Shown here: in pieces, positions 34,356 to 44,790 of the stretch
Position numbering within the stretch: position 1 is the first letter of the stretch
Layout: each line of letters opens with the position of its first letter
DNA from: Phocaeicola massiliensis B84634 = Timone 84634 = DSM 17679 = JCM 13223
GTDB lineage: Bacteria > Bacteroidota > Bacteroidia > Bacteroidales > Bacteroidaceae
Length of the DNA: 64,000 nt
Assembly (NCBI RefSeq): GCF_000382445.1
Contig: NZ_KB905474.1
Coordinates: forward strand, 62,001-126,000
Direction of reading: 5' to 3'
The notes under the pieces: generated by a model
Told to the model about the DNA's origin: nothing
Seen by the model: only the letters and a program-made list of their open reading frames with translations
The model's database searches: none
Program-made: the position numbers and the translations under genes

Positions 34356-36848
34356 TTATCCCTTCTTTCCCCAAAGAGCTTTTCCCTGTAACACCAGCAA
34401 CAGCAGCACCGCCATTGCCAGCAATCCCAATGCGACAAAAGCAATTGTTTCCGTCGTATGCAATGACTTCGGGTCGAACTTGAACTCAACCGTATGTTTT
34501 CCTGCCGGCACATTCATAGCACGTAAAATATAGTCTGCCCTGCCGTGAGGAGCCTCAACTCCGTCGATATAAGCCTGCCAACCCGGATAATAGATTTCGG
34601 AGAAAACAACAACTCCACCCTTCTCCGAGCTTACCTCATATTTCAAGTCATTCGGTTCGTATGCCACCAGCTTAACGAAACGCAACGAATCAGACACCGC
34701 CACCGGCTTTACCTGCTCAGCAAACTTCTTGTCAACTACTGCCACCTTCGCGGGCATCACTTTATGTAAAGATTCTATTTCCTCGTTCGCATTATTCACA
34801 TACTGCACTTTGTCCACAAACCATGCATTACCTAAAGTATAAGGATTTTGTATAGGCATAGTCTTTCCACCCTGTAGGGGAAAAATAAAATAACGAGTAT
34901 TCAGCATATTCAATACCGGAAACGCAGACGCATCTACTTTCGCCATATCGCCGCCGGCTTCAGACACAGCCTTGAACAAATTACTCATTTCCGGACTGAT
35001 ATGTTCCTCTATCATTTCCTGATAACGGCGCAATTTAGCGGCATGATAACCACCTATGCTCTTATGCCAATAAGAAGTATTATTCTCGTTAAATGTATTC
35101 GAAGCCAAGTTCAGTACCCTATAATCCAATGTCTTATCCTCCAAAATGGCCTTATCCGTTTCCGTCGGCCGGAAGCTTTCCGTTCGAACCGTTTGAGGTA
35201 CAAACTGTGCATCATACAGATAGCGTTTGTTTACATTCCACATTTCCACCAGGCAGAGCAACAACAATACACCAATAGTCAACTCTGATTTCAGCTTACC
35301 CATGCCATAAAGCCACAGCAGCACAGCCCCAATTGATACCACAAAGAAACTACGCCAGGCATCCGAAGTGAAAATACTTACGCGAACCTCTTCCAAATTG
35401 GCTATCAGTGGTGCCAACTGGTCAGCCGGAATACTCTGCAAAGCCTGCATTTCCATGCTCGACACATAAGAAGGAAAGAAAAAGCGTGGAGCCAGTGCAA
35501 ACAGCAAAGCAATACCGCCTGTCAATCCAAAACTGATATAAAACGCCTTTGCCTGTTCTTTCATGATTTGCGGACGTGCAATAATCTGCTTCAATGCCAA
35601 CATTGCCAACAACGGAATTGTAAACTCGGCAATAACCAATATAGAAGATACCGCACGAAACTTATCGTACATCGGAATATAATCAAGGAAGAAATCCGTA
35701 AATCCCATAAAATTCTTTCCCCAAGAAAGCAATACAGACAATACAGTAGCAGCCAAAAGCGCCCATTTCATCGGCCCTTTTACAACAAATAGCCCTAAAA
35801 TGAACAGAAACATTACAAATGCCCCGACATACACCGGACCTGACGTTCCGGGCTGCTCACCCCAATACTGACCAAGCTGATTGTAAATACTTCCATACAT
35901 CGGATTGGCCTTTTCCATCGCCTTCTCATTGGCAGCAAGAGGCACCGATGCTCCACCTTTCACATTAGGCACCAATAAAGAAAAGGTCTCACCGATGCCG
36001 TAACTCCATTGCGTAATATAATCGCGCTCCAATCCACCCTTTGTCTGATTATGCGTATCCGGTTTCACCAATTCACTCTTTCCACGCATGGTTTCCTTAC
36101 TATATTCATACGTGTGATAAAGATTTGACAAATTGATACATACCCCCAATACACCTGCTACTACCAATACACCTGTTGCCTTAAAAAAACGGGGTAGTTC
36201 TTTCTTCTGATAAGCAGATACCCCGAAAGCCACTGCCATAAACAACATCACAAACAAAAAATAATAGCTCATCTGCACGTGGTTCGATACAATTTGCAAA
36301 GCTACAAATATGGCCGTCAGTAATCCACCAAACAAGTATTTTCCTCTGTAAACCAACACCATACCGGCTATGGTAGGCGGAATATAAGCCAACGTTACAA
36401 ATTTCCAGATATGACCTGCCGCAATAATAATAAAGAAATAGGACGAAAAAGCCCATATAATCGCTCCCAATGAAGCAAGCCACACCGAGAAATCAAACGC
36501 ACGCATCAGAATATAGAAACCCAGCAGCATCACAAACACATACCACACATAAGAAGGCAAATATAAATGATACAAATTTTCCATCCCTTTCAACATATCC
36601 GTAGAATTGTAGCTGGGAGCCATCTGATAAGTAGGCATACCTCCAAAAATCGAATTCGTCCAGCGTGTACGCTCTCCTGTACGTTCCAAGTACTCTTTCG
36701 ATTCCTCACCGGCACCGATTCCCGCCACAGCATCATGCTGAGACAGAACACGTCCCTCGGTCACAGCCGGGAAAAAGTAAACAAACGAGATGACGGCAAA
36801 TAAGATAATCACTACTATATCAGGTAGTATTCTTTTAAATAAGTTCAT
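34356..36848 (-). CDS. YfhO-family multi-spanning membrane protein
   Basis: An 830-residue membrane protein with 12 or more hydrophobic segments and a large C-terminal extracytoplasmic beta domain ending in a further membrane helix (TIAFVALGLLAMAVLLLLVLQ). The N-terminal loop DAVAGIGAGEESKEYL and GGMPTYQMAPSY match YfhO proteins, which are GT-C-like and are thought to add sugars from lipid donors at the outer face of the membrane. Its place beside the glycosyltransferase cluster fits such a role. A divergent promoter pair separates it from mtnN. Confidence 0.83.
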   Translation of the reverse strand: MNLFKRILPDIVVIILFAVISFVYFFPAVTEGRVLSQHDAVAGIGAGEESKEYLERTGERTRWTNSIFGGMPTYQMAPSYNSTDMLKGMENLYHLYLPSYVWYVFVMLLGFYILMRAFDFSVWLASLGAIIWAFSSYFFIIIAAGHIWKFVTLAYIPPTIAGMVLVYRGKYLFGGLLTAIFVALQIVSNHVQMSYYFLFVMLFMAVAFGVSAYQKKELPRFFKATGVLVVAGVLGVCINLSNLYHTYEYSKETMRGKSELVKPDTHNQTKGGLERDYITQWSYGIGETFSLLVPNVKGGASVPLAANEKAMEKANPMYGSIYNQLGQYWGEQPGTSGPVYVGAFVMFLFILGLFVVKGPMKWALLAATVLSVLLSWGKNFMGFTDFFLDYIPMYDKFRAVSSILVIAEFTIPLLAMLALKQIIARPQIMKEQAKAFYISFGLTGGIALLFALAPRFFFPSYVSSMEMQALQSIPADQLAPLIANLEEVRVSIFTSDAWRSFFVVSIGAVLLWLYGMGKLKSELTIGVLLLLCLVEMWNVNKRYLYDAQFVPQTVRTESFRPTETDKAILEDKTLDYRVLNLASNTFNENNTSYWHKSIGGYHAAKLRRYQEMIEEHISPEMSNLFKAVSEAGGDMAKVDASAFPVLNMLNTRYFIFPLQGGKTMPIQNPYTLGNAWFVDKVQYVNNANEEIESLHKVMPAKVAVVDKKFAEQVKPVAVSDSLRFVKLVAYEPNDLKYEVSSEKGGVVVFSEIYYPGWQAYIDGVEAPHGRADYILRAMNVPAGKHTVEFKFDPKSLHTTETIAFVALGLLAMAVLLLLVLQGKALWGKKG

Positions 36849-36872
36849 AAGTATATCTGTTTATTAACGCTG

Positions 36873-36880
36873 CAAAGATA
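36873..36880 (-). promoter_or_regulatory. -7 box (TATCTTTG, minus strand) of the YfhO gene
   Basis: Minus-strand TATCTTTG, a full consensus match, 25 nt upstream of the YfhO ATG. Confidence 0.55.
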
Positions 36881-36902
36881 CGATATACTCTGATAAATTA
36901 CG

Positions 36903-36910
36903 TACATTTG
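36903..36910 (+). promoter_or_regulatory. -7 box (TACATTTG) of mtnN-luxS
   Basis: A full TAnnTTTG match 21 nt before the mtnN ATG, back-to-back with the YfhO promoter. Confidence 0.55.
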
Positions 36911-36931
36911 CACCTGAAATAAAGTTGAATT

Positions 36932-37627
36932 ATGAAAATAGGAATTATAACTGCGATGAGTTCCGAGCAGAAACAAGTGGAACAACTGCTCGCCAACAAG
37001 AAAGAATATGTCGAAGGACCGTTCCAGTATACGGAAGGAACGATTCAAAACAACACGGTCATCCTGATGAAATGCGGTATCGGAAAAGTAAATGCCGCCG
37101 CCGGCACGGTGGAGCTAATCCGTAACTTTCACCCCGATTGCATTATCAGCACCGGTGTGGCGGGAGGCATAGACAGTGGTTTGAAAGTAATGGATGTAGT
37201 TGCCGGCAGCCAAATCGTCTACCATGATGTATGGTGTGGAGAAGGAAATGCCTACGGTCAAATCCAAGGACTGCCTGCCCTGTTCGAAGGCAACGACACA
37301 TTGTTCAACTGCGCCATGTCATTAGACACAGAAACAGCCATCCACGGCGGACTCATCTGTAGCGGAGACAAATTTATCACCGACCGCCAAGAGCTCAACT
37401 CCATCAAGACAGCTTTCCCCGCAGGACTGGCCGTCGACATGGAATCAGGAGCTATCGCCCAAATTTGTCATATATATAAGGTACCGTTCCTCAGTTTCCG
37501 CATTATCAGCGACACTCCGGGTGCCGACAATCATTGGGAACAATACACCAACTTCTGGAGCACCATTGCCGACCGTTCATTCGAGGTAACCCGCATTTTC
37601 CTCCATTCATTACCAGCAAATTTATAA
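36932..37627 (+). CDS. mtnN: 5'-methylthioadenosine/S-adenosylhomocysteine nucleosidase
   Basis: A 231-residue enzyme that removes adenine from S-adenosylhomocysteine, methylthioadenosine and 5'-deoxyadenosine. The family motifs are GIITAMSSEQKQVE at the N-terminus, ISTGVAGGID, the substrate-binding VDMESGAIAQICH, and RIISDTPGADNH with the catalytic Asp. It is 13 nt upstream of luxS, making a two-gene unit for the activated-methyl cycle. Clearing deoxyadenosine also helps radical SAM enzymes such as the one at 14.1-15.2 kb. Confidence 0.94.
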   Translation: MKIGIITAMSSEQKQVEQLLANKKEYVEGPFQYTEGTIQNNTVILMKCGIGKVNAAAGTVELIRNFHPDCIISTGVAGGIDSGLKVMDVVAGSQIVYHDVWCGEGNAYGQIQGLPALFEGNDTLFNCAMSLDTETAIHGGLICSGDKFITDRQELNSIKTAFPAGLAVDMESGAIAQICHIYKVPFLSFRIISDTPGADNHWEQYTNFWSTIADRSFEVTRIFLHSLPANL

Positions 37628-37640
37628 TAAAAACAGAAAT

Positions 37641-38126
37641 ATGAAAACAATACCCAGTTTTACCATCGACCACATCCGTCTTTTGCGCGGTATTTATGTC
37701 TCAAGAAAAGACCAAGTAGGAGACGACACCGTAACTACTTTCGACATCCGAATGAAAGAGCCCAACCGCGAACCGGCCTTGGGCCAGGGAGCATTGCACA
37801 CCATCGAACACCTGGCCGCCACCTTCCTGCGTAACCATCCTGTATGGGGTGACAAAATTGTCTATTGGGGACCGATGGGTTGTCTCACTGGCAATTATTT
37901 ACTGATGAAAGGTGACTTGGAATCAAAAGACATTGTAGAATTGATGCAAGAAACCTTCCGCTTCGTTGCCGAATTTGAAGGTGAAGTGCCGGGTACCACC
38001 CCTAAAGACTGCGGTAACTGTCTGCTCCACGACCTGCCTATGGCCAAATGGGAATCTGCACGCTACCTGCATGAAGTACTCGAAAAAATGACTGATAAAA
38101 ACCTGTATTATCCTCAAAAAGCATAG
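37641..38126 (+). CDS. luxS: S-ribosylhomocysteine lyase
   Basis: A 161-residue metalloenzyme that splits S-ribosylhomocysteine into homocysteine and DPD, the precursor of autoinducer-2. The metal ligands lie in LHTIEHLAAT (HxxEH) and GNCLLHD, and the catalytic cysteine in GPMGCLTGNY. The length is normal. It directly follows mtnN, its metabolic predecessor, and is closed by a strong terminator. Confidence 0.96.
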   Translation: MKTIPSFTIDHIRLLRGIYVSRKDQVGDDTVTTFDIRMKEPNREPALGQGALHTIEHLAATFLRNHPVWGDKIVYWGPMGCLTGNYLLMKGDLESKDIVELMQETFRFVAEFEGEVPGTTPKDCGNCLLHDLPMAKWESARYLHEVLEKMTDKNLYYPQKA

Positions 38127-38159
38127 CATTTCCCGGCTTCACACACATTCTCATAAACA

Positions 38160-38219
38160 AGGGACAGCATTTACGGTTTTTCAAAACAAAAAAATATTAC
38201 CGTATATCTGTCCCTTTTT
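38160..38219 (+). terminator. Intrinsic terminator of mtnN-luxS
   Basis: agggacag and acggt pair with accgt and ctgtccct around an A-rich loop. A run of five T follows at 38215-38219. Confidence 0.85.
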
Positions 38220-38351
38220 GCCTTTCTAACAGTAAAAGTCTTAAAAACACACCACATCATACTCCAGCCAACTCTGATACATCCTTTAAAAAGAAAACAC
38301 AATCAGTAGCAATAAATCCGCCACAAATAATATAAAATCGATATTTTTTTA

Positions 38352-38359
38352 TACTTTTG
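38352..38359 (+). promoter_or_regulatory. -7 box (TACTTTTG) of the AraC regulator
   Basis: A full TAnnTTTG match 26 nt before the ATG at 38386. No TTTG at the expected -33 distance. Confidence 0.5.
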
Positions 38360-38385
38360 TACAAAATAACTGTTTAAATAACCCT

Positions 38386-39255
38386 ATGGACATACTTCAG
38401 GAAACAGACACATTTCATCCTCTGCTACTTAATATCGGCTATGCGATTCATCATTCCGACTGGAACTGGACAGAGGTAAACAGCCCGTTTTTTCGTATCT
38501 ATTATGTAACAAAAGGTATGGCAGAAGTAACTCTTCCCGACCGAACCATAACACTTTCTCCCCACCACTTATATATTATTCCTGCATTTACCTGTCACAA
38601 TTGTCATTGTGAAGGAGATTTTGAACATTACTATCTGCACATTTACGAAGACCATTCTTCCGCCACCAGTATCTTGGAAGATTTGGACTTCCCCACTGAA
38701 GTTCCGGCCGGCCCACTGGATTTGGAGTTGATCAAACTATTACATGAAATGAATCCCGCTATTCAGCTTCCACATTCCAATCCCTCTACTTACGACAATA
38801 CCCCTACCCTGATACAAAATATCATAAAAAACAAACAGAAAGCTTTTCATAATAAAGTAGCCTCCAAAGGCATCATCTACATGCTAATCTCCCGCTTCTT
38901 AAAAGACGCACAACCCAAAGACTCCAGCAGCGACAACCGTATCATTAATGTAGTCAACTTTATACGTAAGAATATAGACAAAAACATTGACATTGATACT
39001 TTGGCCGGACTTTCCTGCCTTTCGAAAGACCACTTCATCCGCCTGTTCAAAAGCGAAATGAAAACAACCCCCTTACAGTATATCGTCAAAAAGAAAATAG
39101 AGAAAGCACAACTACTGCTCATCACCAAAGACCTTGCCATCAAGGAAATAGCCTACACACTGGGATATGACAATTACTCGTATTTCATTAAGTTATTCAA
39201 AAAGCAGACCGGACTCACCCCACAAACCTACAAAGAGTCTAACCGGAAACATTAG
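38386..39255 (+). CDS. AraC-family transcriptional regulator of the glycan-uptake locus
   Basis: A 289-residue regulator: an N-terminal cupin-type sensing domain (residues about 15-100, with HHLYIIPAFTCHNCHCEGDF) and a C-terminal pair of helix-turn-helix units (IDTLAGLSCLSKDHFIRLFK and IKEIAYTLGYDNYSYFIKLF). It is single-component, with no receiver or sensor-kinase part. It lies 400 nt upstream of susC in the same orientation and most likely controls that locus in response to a small sugar; the sugar is unknown. Confidence 0.88.
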   Translation: MDILQETDTFHPLLLNIGYAIHHSDWNWTEVNSPFFRIYYVTKGMAEVTLPDRTITLSPHHLYIIPAFTCHNCHCEGDFEHYYLHIYEDHSSATSILEDLDFPTEVPAGPLDLELIKLLHEMNPAIQLPHSNPSTYDNTPTLIQNIIKNKQKAFHNKVASKGIIYMLISRFLKDAQPKDSSSDNRIINVVNFIRKNIDKNIDIDTLAGLSCLSKDHFIRLFKSEMKTTPLQYIVKKKIEKAQLLLITKDLAIKEIAYTLGYDNYSYFIKLFKKQTGLTPQTYKESNRKH

Positions 39256-39655
39256 TTACTCTATACCATTATGTTATACCAGCCTAACCCGCAAATAAAT
39301 AATTACTGAATTCCGCATTTATTTCCATAGCACTTGTAGCCAAGTAAAATGAAGCTGTGAATCCAGATATTGGATCTCTATAATATTTATTTTCTTGCAG
39401 AAATCCCTCCCAAAGCAGTTCCTGCCAACTACAATTTAAGACCTATATCGATTTAAGACTATCCTTTATCTGAATCGTTTATTGATGCATCCCATCATTT
39501 TCAATTACTTTGCATCATCCTAATAAAGTAAAAAATAAAATTAAAAACTACAATAAAAAAACAGAGATACAAACCATTCAAAAGATAGAGAGTCAGTCAT
39601 CTATCACATTAAAATGCTAAGACCGCAGAGAACAATTTAAAATCTTAAAATAGTT
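39256..39655. other. Non-coding region upstream of susC
   Basis: No gene seen. A near-consensus -7 box, TTACTTTG, lies at 39505-39512, which would give a leader of about 130 nt before susC. Long 5' leaders are usual for Bacteroides susC genes and can carry antisense or small-RNA control. No obvious operator repeats for the AraC protein were found by eye. Confidence 0.45.
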
Positions 39656-42600
39656 ATGAAAAACAAATCTAGAATCAAACGGTTACAGGACATGAGATTA
39701 TTCGAGCTTTCTGCTCCCAAGACCTCCGGCATTATAAAAACATGCGCCTTGTCCTTTTTCTGCTTATTACCGGGAATAGCCAATGCCACCGGCGTCCCTG
39801 TCTCTACCTATGAAACTGCCAATGTAGTACAACAAAACAATACTGTAAAAGGTAAAGTTGTAGATACGAAGGGAGAACCTGTGATTGGTGCTACAATCAT
39901 AGAAAAAGAAACAGGTAAAGGCACAATTACAGATATCGATGGAAACTTCACGCTGACAGTTCAGTCAGAGAAATCAACTTTGGAAGTTTCCTATATAGGC
40001 TATAAGAATCAAGTATTAAAAGTAATGCTTCGCAAGCCGATGCACATCACACTGACCGAAGACACTGAAGTACTTGACGAAGTGGTAGTTATCGGTTACG
40101 GCGTTCAGAAAAAAGTCAATCTATCGGGTGCCGTAAGCACCGTTTCGACCAAACAGTTGGAAGACCGTCCCGTCACCAATGTGGGACAAGCTTTGCAGGG
40201 AACAGTTGCCAATCTGAATGTAACAATTGGCAGTGGTAAGGCAGACGATGCACCTTCTTTCAACATTCGTGGTACCACTTCTTTGAACGGTGGCTCTCCG
40301 CTAGTGGTCATTGACGGTATTATTTCGGACAGTTGGACTCTAAACCACATGAACAGTAACGACATCGCCAGCATTTCCGTGCTAAAAGATGCTGCCTCTT
40401 CTGCCATCTATGGCTCACGCGCAGCATACGGTGTCATCTTAGTGACTACCAAAGTCGGTCAGTCAGACAAACCGGTCATTCACTACAACAACAACTTCTC
40501 TTTCCGACAGAATACAAAAATGCCGGAAGTGATTACCGACCCATACATCGTGGCCGAAACCAAAAACATCATGGGACGCCCCTTGTATAATTTGTTCAAT
40601 GAAGAGCAACTGGCATATGCCAAAAAAAGATCGGAAGACCCATCAGTTTCCCCTTATTTCCTAAACCCTAATGGCACATATAGTTACTTCGGAGACACAG
40701 ATTGGGTAAATGAAGCTTATAAAAAGACCGGCTTCTCAATGAGCCATAACGTAGATATCTCGGGAAAAACGGAAAAAGTAAACTACTACTTCTCTGCCGG
40801 ATATAACTTTACAGACGGTATGCTGAAATACAACCCTGATAAATTCAACCGCTATAACCTGCGTTCAAAGCTGGACTTCAAAATTACCGATTTCTGGAGC
40901 ATCTCCAACAATACCAGCCTTATCATAAAAGACTATGAACGTCCCAGCTCATTAGGTTCAAGCTATTTTTGGGAAATCAACCGTATCAGCCCATTGGAAC
41001 TGTTGGAAAACCCTGATGGCTCATGGACTAAAAAAGGAGCCCAAGTCCTTGGAGTGATGCAAGATGGAGGACGCGCATCTGAACAAGGTACCAGCGTAAA
41101 GACACAGTTTTCAACCCGCCTGGACATTATAAAAGATGTATTATTCGTAAACGGAAGCTTCTCTTATAACTTCGATAAAAATAGAAACAGATGGCATTAT
41201 CTGCCGGTAGCCTACTATGACGGTCCTGAAGTAGCACCTAAATATTTCAATGAAGTAACAAGCGCCTATACCCAATCCAATGAGACAAAACGCTTGACTT
41301 TTGATGCTTATGCCACCTTCAACAAGACATTCAATGAAAAACATGACATCACCGTCATTGCCGGTTTCAATCAAGAGGAATATCGTTATGAAAACGTTCA
41401 ATTAGGACGTAAAGAGCTAATTTCCAGTTCCCTTCCCACACCGGGACTCGCTACAGGCGATATGTCTGTCAGTGAATCCATCAGCACCTGGGCACTGCGG
41501 GGAGGATATGCCCGTTTCAATTATACATTCGACAACAAGTATATTGTAGAATTCAACGGACGATACGACGGCACTTCACGTTTCCCTAAAGATTCGCGCT
41601 TTGTCTTCAACCCGTCGGGTTCGGCTGCATGGGTCATCTCCAGAGAAAAATTCTTCAAGCCCCTCGAAAACATATTCAGCTTCCTTAAAGTGCGCTATTC
41701 TTATGGTGTACTGGGAAATCAGGATGTAGGTGCTTATGAATATATATCGACAATGGGTTCCGGAAAGATATCTCAAATACTTGACGGAAAACAACCGGTA
41801 TATGTGGACGTACCCGGACTGGTTTCCGGAGCATTGACTTGGGAAAAGGTTTCCACCTCCAACATTGCCGTGGACATGAACTTCCTCAACAACCGACTGA
41901 CCTTCAGCGGAGACTACTATGTGCGTCGCACCACAGATATGTTAACTTCCGGAGAACCTTTACCCAACGTATTAGGAACTTCTGTTCCAAAGGAAAATAC
42001 GGCCGATCTAAAGACTGAAGGTTGGGAAATCACCTTGGGATGGAAAGACCAGTTTAAGTTAGCCGGTAAACCCTTTGATTACCAATTAGGATTTAACTTA
42101 GCCGACAGCCGTGCTTACATCACTAAATTCCAAAATACAACCGGAACTTTAAGCAGTAAGTATGAAGGCATGGAAATCGGAGAAATATGGGGTTACACCA
42201 CTTTAGGATTCTTTACTTCACAAGAAGATATTGACAACCATGCTGACCAGTCGAAGCTGGCTTCTTATCCGAGTTCGCGCCCAATAGCCCCCGGAGACTT
42301 GAAATTCGCCGACCTGGATGGTGACGGAGAAGTATACAGAGGTGCCAACACACTAGATGACCATGGCGATTTGAGAATAATCGGTAATTCAAGAGCACGC
42401 TATACTTATGGTTTTACAGCAAGTGGAAGTTGGAATGGATTTGACTTCAGTCTCTTCCTGCAAGGTGTAGGCAAGAAAGACTATAACCCATCAGGCGACT
42501 TGTATTTTTGGGGAATTTATGCACAGCCCTGGACCAATATTACCGTAGGGAACTATTATGACCGCTGGACCGAAGAAAATCCCGATGGCTACTTCCCCCG

Positions 42601-42892
42601 TCTGAAAGGATATGTAGCCGAATCATCGTCCAAAGAAGCCGGTCTGCCACAAACTCGTTATCTGCAAGACGCTTCTTATATGCGTTTGAAAAACGTCACT
42701 TTAGGTTATACGCTACCTGAACAATGGATGAATAAAATCGGTATCAATCGTGTAAGAATTTACCTCTCCGGTGATAACCTGTTTACCATTTCAGGCTTGT
42801 ATAAACACTATAAAGTAGACCCGGAAGGACTGGGAGGACAGAAATATCCTCTACAACGCTCTTACTCCTTTGGTCTTAATGTAACATTTTAA
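39656..42892 (+). CDS. SusC/RagA-type TonB-dependent outer-membrane transporter
   Basis: A 1078-residue outer-membrane transporter. A long charged N-terminus precedes the signal peptide (KTCALSFFCLLPGIANA). Then come a carboxypeptidase-D-like domain (VKGKVVDTKGEPVIGATI), the TonB-box region and plug (DEVVVIGYGVQKKVNLSGAV), and a 22-strand barrel ending in a terminal Phe (YSFGLNVTF). It imports oligosaccharides captured by the SusD partner encoded 14 nt downstream. No N-terminal secretin/TonB extension that would pair it with an anti-sigma factor is present, in keeping with AraC control. Confidence 0.94.
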   Translation: MKNKSRIKRLQDMRLFELSAPKTSGIIKTCALSFFCLLPGIANATGVPVSTYETANVVQQNNTVKGKVVDTKGEPVIGATIIEKETGKGTITDIDGNFTLTVQSEKSTLEVSYIGYKNQVLKVMLRKPMHITLTEDTEVLDEVVVIGYGVQKKVNLSGAVSTVSTKQLEDRPVTNVGQALQGTVANLNVTIGSGKADDAPSFNIRGTTSLNGGSPLVVIDGIISDSWTLNHMNSNDIASISVLKDAASSAIYGSRAAYGVILVTTKVGQSDKPVIHYNNNFSFRQNTKMPEVITDPYIVAETKNIMGRPLYNLFNEEQLAYAKKRSEDPSVSPYFLNPNGTYSYFGDTDWVNEAYKKTGFSMSHNVDISGKTEKVNYYFSAGYNFTDGMLKYNPDKFNRYNLRSKLDFKITDFWSISNNTSLIIKDYERPSSLGSSYFWEINRISPLELLENPDGSWTKKGAQVLGVMQDGGRASEQGTSVKTQFSTRLDIIKDVLFVNGSFSYNFDKNRNRWHYLPVAYYDGPEVAPKYFNEVTSAYTQSNETKRLTFDAYATFNKTFNEKHDITVIAGFNQEEYRYENVQLGRKELISSSLPTPGLATGDMSVSESISTWALRGGYARFNYTFDNKYIVEFNGRYDGTSRFPKDSRFVFNPSGSAAWVISREKFFKPLENIFSFLKVRYSYGVLGNQDVGAYEYISTMGSGKISQILDGKQPVYVDVPGLVSGALTWEKVSTSNIAVDMNFLNNRLTFSGDYYVRRTTDMLTSGEPLPNVLGTSVPKENTADLKTEGWEITLGWKDQFKLAGKPFDYQLGFNLADSRAYITKFQNTTGTLSSKYEGMEIGEIWGYTTLGFFTSQEDIDNHADQSKLASYPSSRPIAPGDLKFADLDGDGEVYRGANTLDDHGDLRIIGNSRARYTYGFTASGSWNGFDFSLFLQGVGKKDYNPSGDLYFWGIYAQPWTNITVGNYYDRWTEENPDGYFPRLKGYVAESSSKEAGLPQTRYLQDASYMRLKNVTLGYTLPEQWMNKIGINRVRIYLSGDNLFTISGLYKHYKVDPEGLGGQKYPLQRSYSFGLNVTF

Positions 42893-42906
42893 ATAAGCAG
42901 AATCGT

Positions 42907-44694
42907 ATGAAATCAACAAAAAAACAATTATATACCACCGTTTTAGGTCTCGGCCTGCTGAATGTATTAAGCAGTTGCAATGACTCCTTCATGGATCGTT
43001 TTCCGGAAACATCCATTACTGAAAAAGTCTTCTTCCAAAACCCCGGAGATTTGGAATCGTATACCAATGGTATGTATGGATACCTAGGTGCCTCTTACTG
43101 GGATGCCGTATCAGACAATATGCTGTACAAAGAGAGCAGCTCCACTTACGAATTGCTAAGCGGTACCCGCTCGCCTGAAACTTGGGGCACTTGGTCTTGG
43201 GGAGATATCCGCAAAGTTAATTTTATGCTTGCACGTACCGGAAATGTGAAAGGTGACAAAGCAGAAATCAATCACTACATAGGTCTGGCCCGCATGTTCC
43301 GTGCCAAACTCTATTACGATAAAGTTAAATCATACTCGGACGTGCCCTGGTATAGCACAGATTTGCAAACCACCGACACAGAAGAACTGTATAAAACACA
43401 AGACCCCCGTAAACTGGTCGTAGACTCCATTATGGCCGATCTGGACTTTGCCGTAAAAAACATGAAAGCCGGAACAAGCAAGACCCGTATCTTCAAAAAT
43501 GCAGCCTTGGCACTTCAAGCCAGAATAGCCTTGAACGAAGGAACATTCAGAAAATACCACCCGGAGCTGGAGCTGAATGATGCAGACCGATTCCTGAATA
43601 TCGCCGTTTCAGCAGCATCCCAACTGATGGACGGTACATACAGCCTGTCAGAAGTGAAAGAAAATGATTTGGAAGCATACGAATCCCTGTTTTGCAGCCT
43701 GAATCTGACCAGCAATCCGGAAATGATTCTGGTAAGTGATTACGACAAGGCATTGGGACGCATGCATAATGCACAGCAAATCGGTGACGTTTACCATGGA
43801 CTCTCGCGCGACTTGATGGAAGACTACCTGGTGATTGACGGAAACGAGACGAAACCTTTCCACACCGTCCCGGGATACGAGACCAAAACATACCTGGAGA
43901 TTTTTGAAAACCGCGACCCGCGCTTGCGCCAGACCTTCATGTGGCCCGGATATCAGAAAGCCAACGAAAGCAGTCCCCACCGCACCAACATGGATGCCGG
44001 AGGTTATGCACAAATCAAGTTTGACCCCCGCACATACGACCAGATTTCATGGAATAAAAGCTATACCGACCTCCCCATCTTCCGCTACGCCGAAATACTG
44101 CTGATTTATGCCGAAGCAAAAGCCGAATTGGGTACGCTGACACAAGAAGACATAGACGCTTCCATCAACCTGATTCGGAAACGCGCCGGTGTACCGGAAG
44201 CTTCGCTGGCTGACTGGCTGGCAAACATCGACCCTGTACAGGACACGCGTTATCCCAATGTATCTTCCACCCAAAAGGGAGCCGTTCTGGAAATACGCCG
44301 TGAACGCCGTATCGAGCTAGCCTGTGAAGGATTCCGCTACAACGACCTGATGCGGTGGGGCTGTGGAAAACTGATGGAAAAAGCACCCGAAGGAGCATAT
44401 ATCCCGGGCATGGGAATGTATGACATTACAGGCGACGGACAACCGGATGTCGCGTTTGTCAGAAACAAAGCGGAAGCAGACAACCTTCCTCAGGAAGAAA
44501 GAGAAAAGGTAACTGTCTATACCCTGGAAGGACATACCATTGAGCTGACCGAGGGAGACAAAGGATATATCCGTCTGAAAGCACAGGTAAATAAATTCAA
44601 GTTCGAAGAGCCCAAATATTATTACTCTCCGATAGCAATAGATGATATTACACTGAATAACAACCTGGTTCAAAACAAGTGGTGGAAAAATTAA
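42907..44694 (+). CDS. SusD/RagB-type glycan-binding lipoprotein
   Basis: A 595-residue surface lipoprotein (lipobox LSSC, Cys24) that caps the SusC barrel and binds glycans. The N-terminal LDRF-like FMDRFPETSITEKVFFQNPGD and the helical TPR-like core (YIGLARMFRAKLYYDKVKSY) and C-terminal RRERRIELACEGFRYNDLMRWG are typical of the family. The pair defines a polysaccharide-utilisation locus. Confidence 0.94.
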   Translation: MKSTKKQLYTTVLGLGLLNVLSSCNDSFMDRFPETSITEKVFFQNPGDLESYTNGMYGYLGASYWDAVSDNMLYKESSSTYELLSGTRSPETWGTWSWGDIRKVNFMLARTGNVKGDKAEINHYIGLARMFRAKLYYDKVKSYSDVPWYSTDLQTTDTEELYKTQDPRKLVVDSIMADLDFAVKNMKAGTSKTRIFKNAALALQARIALNEGTFRKYHPELELNDADRFLNIAVSAASQLMDGTYSLSEVKENDLEAYESLFCSLNLTSNPEMILVSDYDKALGRMHNAQQIGDVYHGLSRDLMEDYLVIDGNETKPFHTVPGYETKTYLEIFENRDPRLRQTFMWPGYQKANESSPHRTNMDAGGYAQIKFDPRTYDQISWNKSYTDLPIFRYAEILLIYAEAKAELGTLTQEDIDASINLIRKRAGVPEASLADWLANIDPVQDTRYPNVSSTQKGAVLEIRRERRIELACEGFRYNDLMRWGCGKLMEKAPEGAYIPGMGMYDITGDGQPDVAFVRNKAEADNLPQEEREKVTVYTLEGHTIELTEGDKGYIRLKAQVNKFKFEEPKYYYSPIAIDDITLNNNLVQNKWWKN

Positions 44695-44706
44695 GAAAAT
44701 AAATGA

Positions 44707-44756
44707 GCCGATATCCGCACAACAGGTATAGAAACCAAAACCTGTTGGCGGACGGC
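44707..44756 (+). terminator. Hairpin after susD, possible attenuator
   Basis: gccg, ccgc and caacaggt pair with acctgttg, gcgg and cggc, with small internal mismatches. Only TTT follows, so it probably slows or trims transcripts and keeps susCD mRNA above that of the downstream enzymes. Confidence 0.5.
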
Positions 44757-44790
44757 TTTGATTGTATAACAAATAGCTAAATATATCACA

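Noticed and set aside
25908-36848. Capsular polysaccharide locus
   Set aside because: UpxY/UpxZ regulators, an initiating sugar-phosphate transferase and a Wzy polymerase are all missing from the run.
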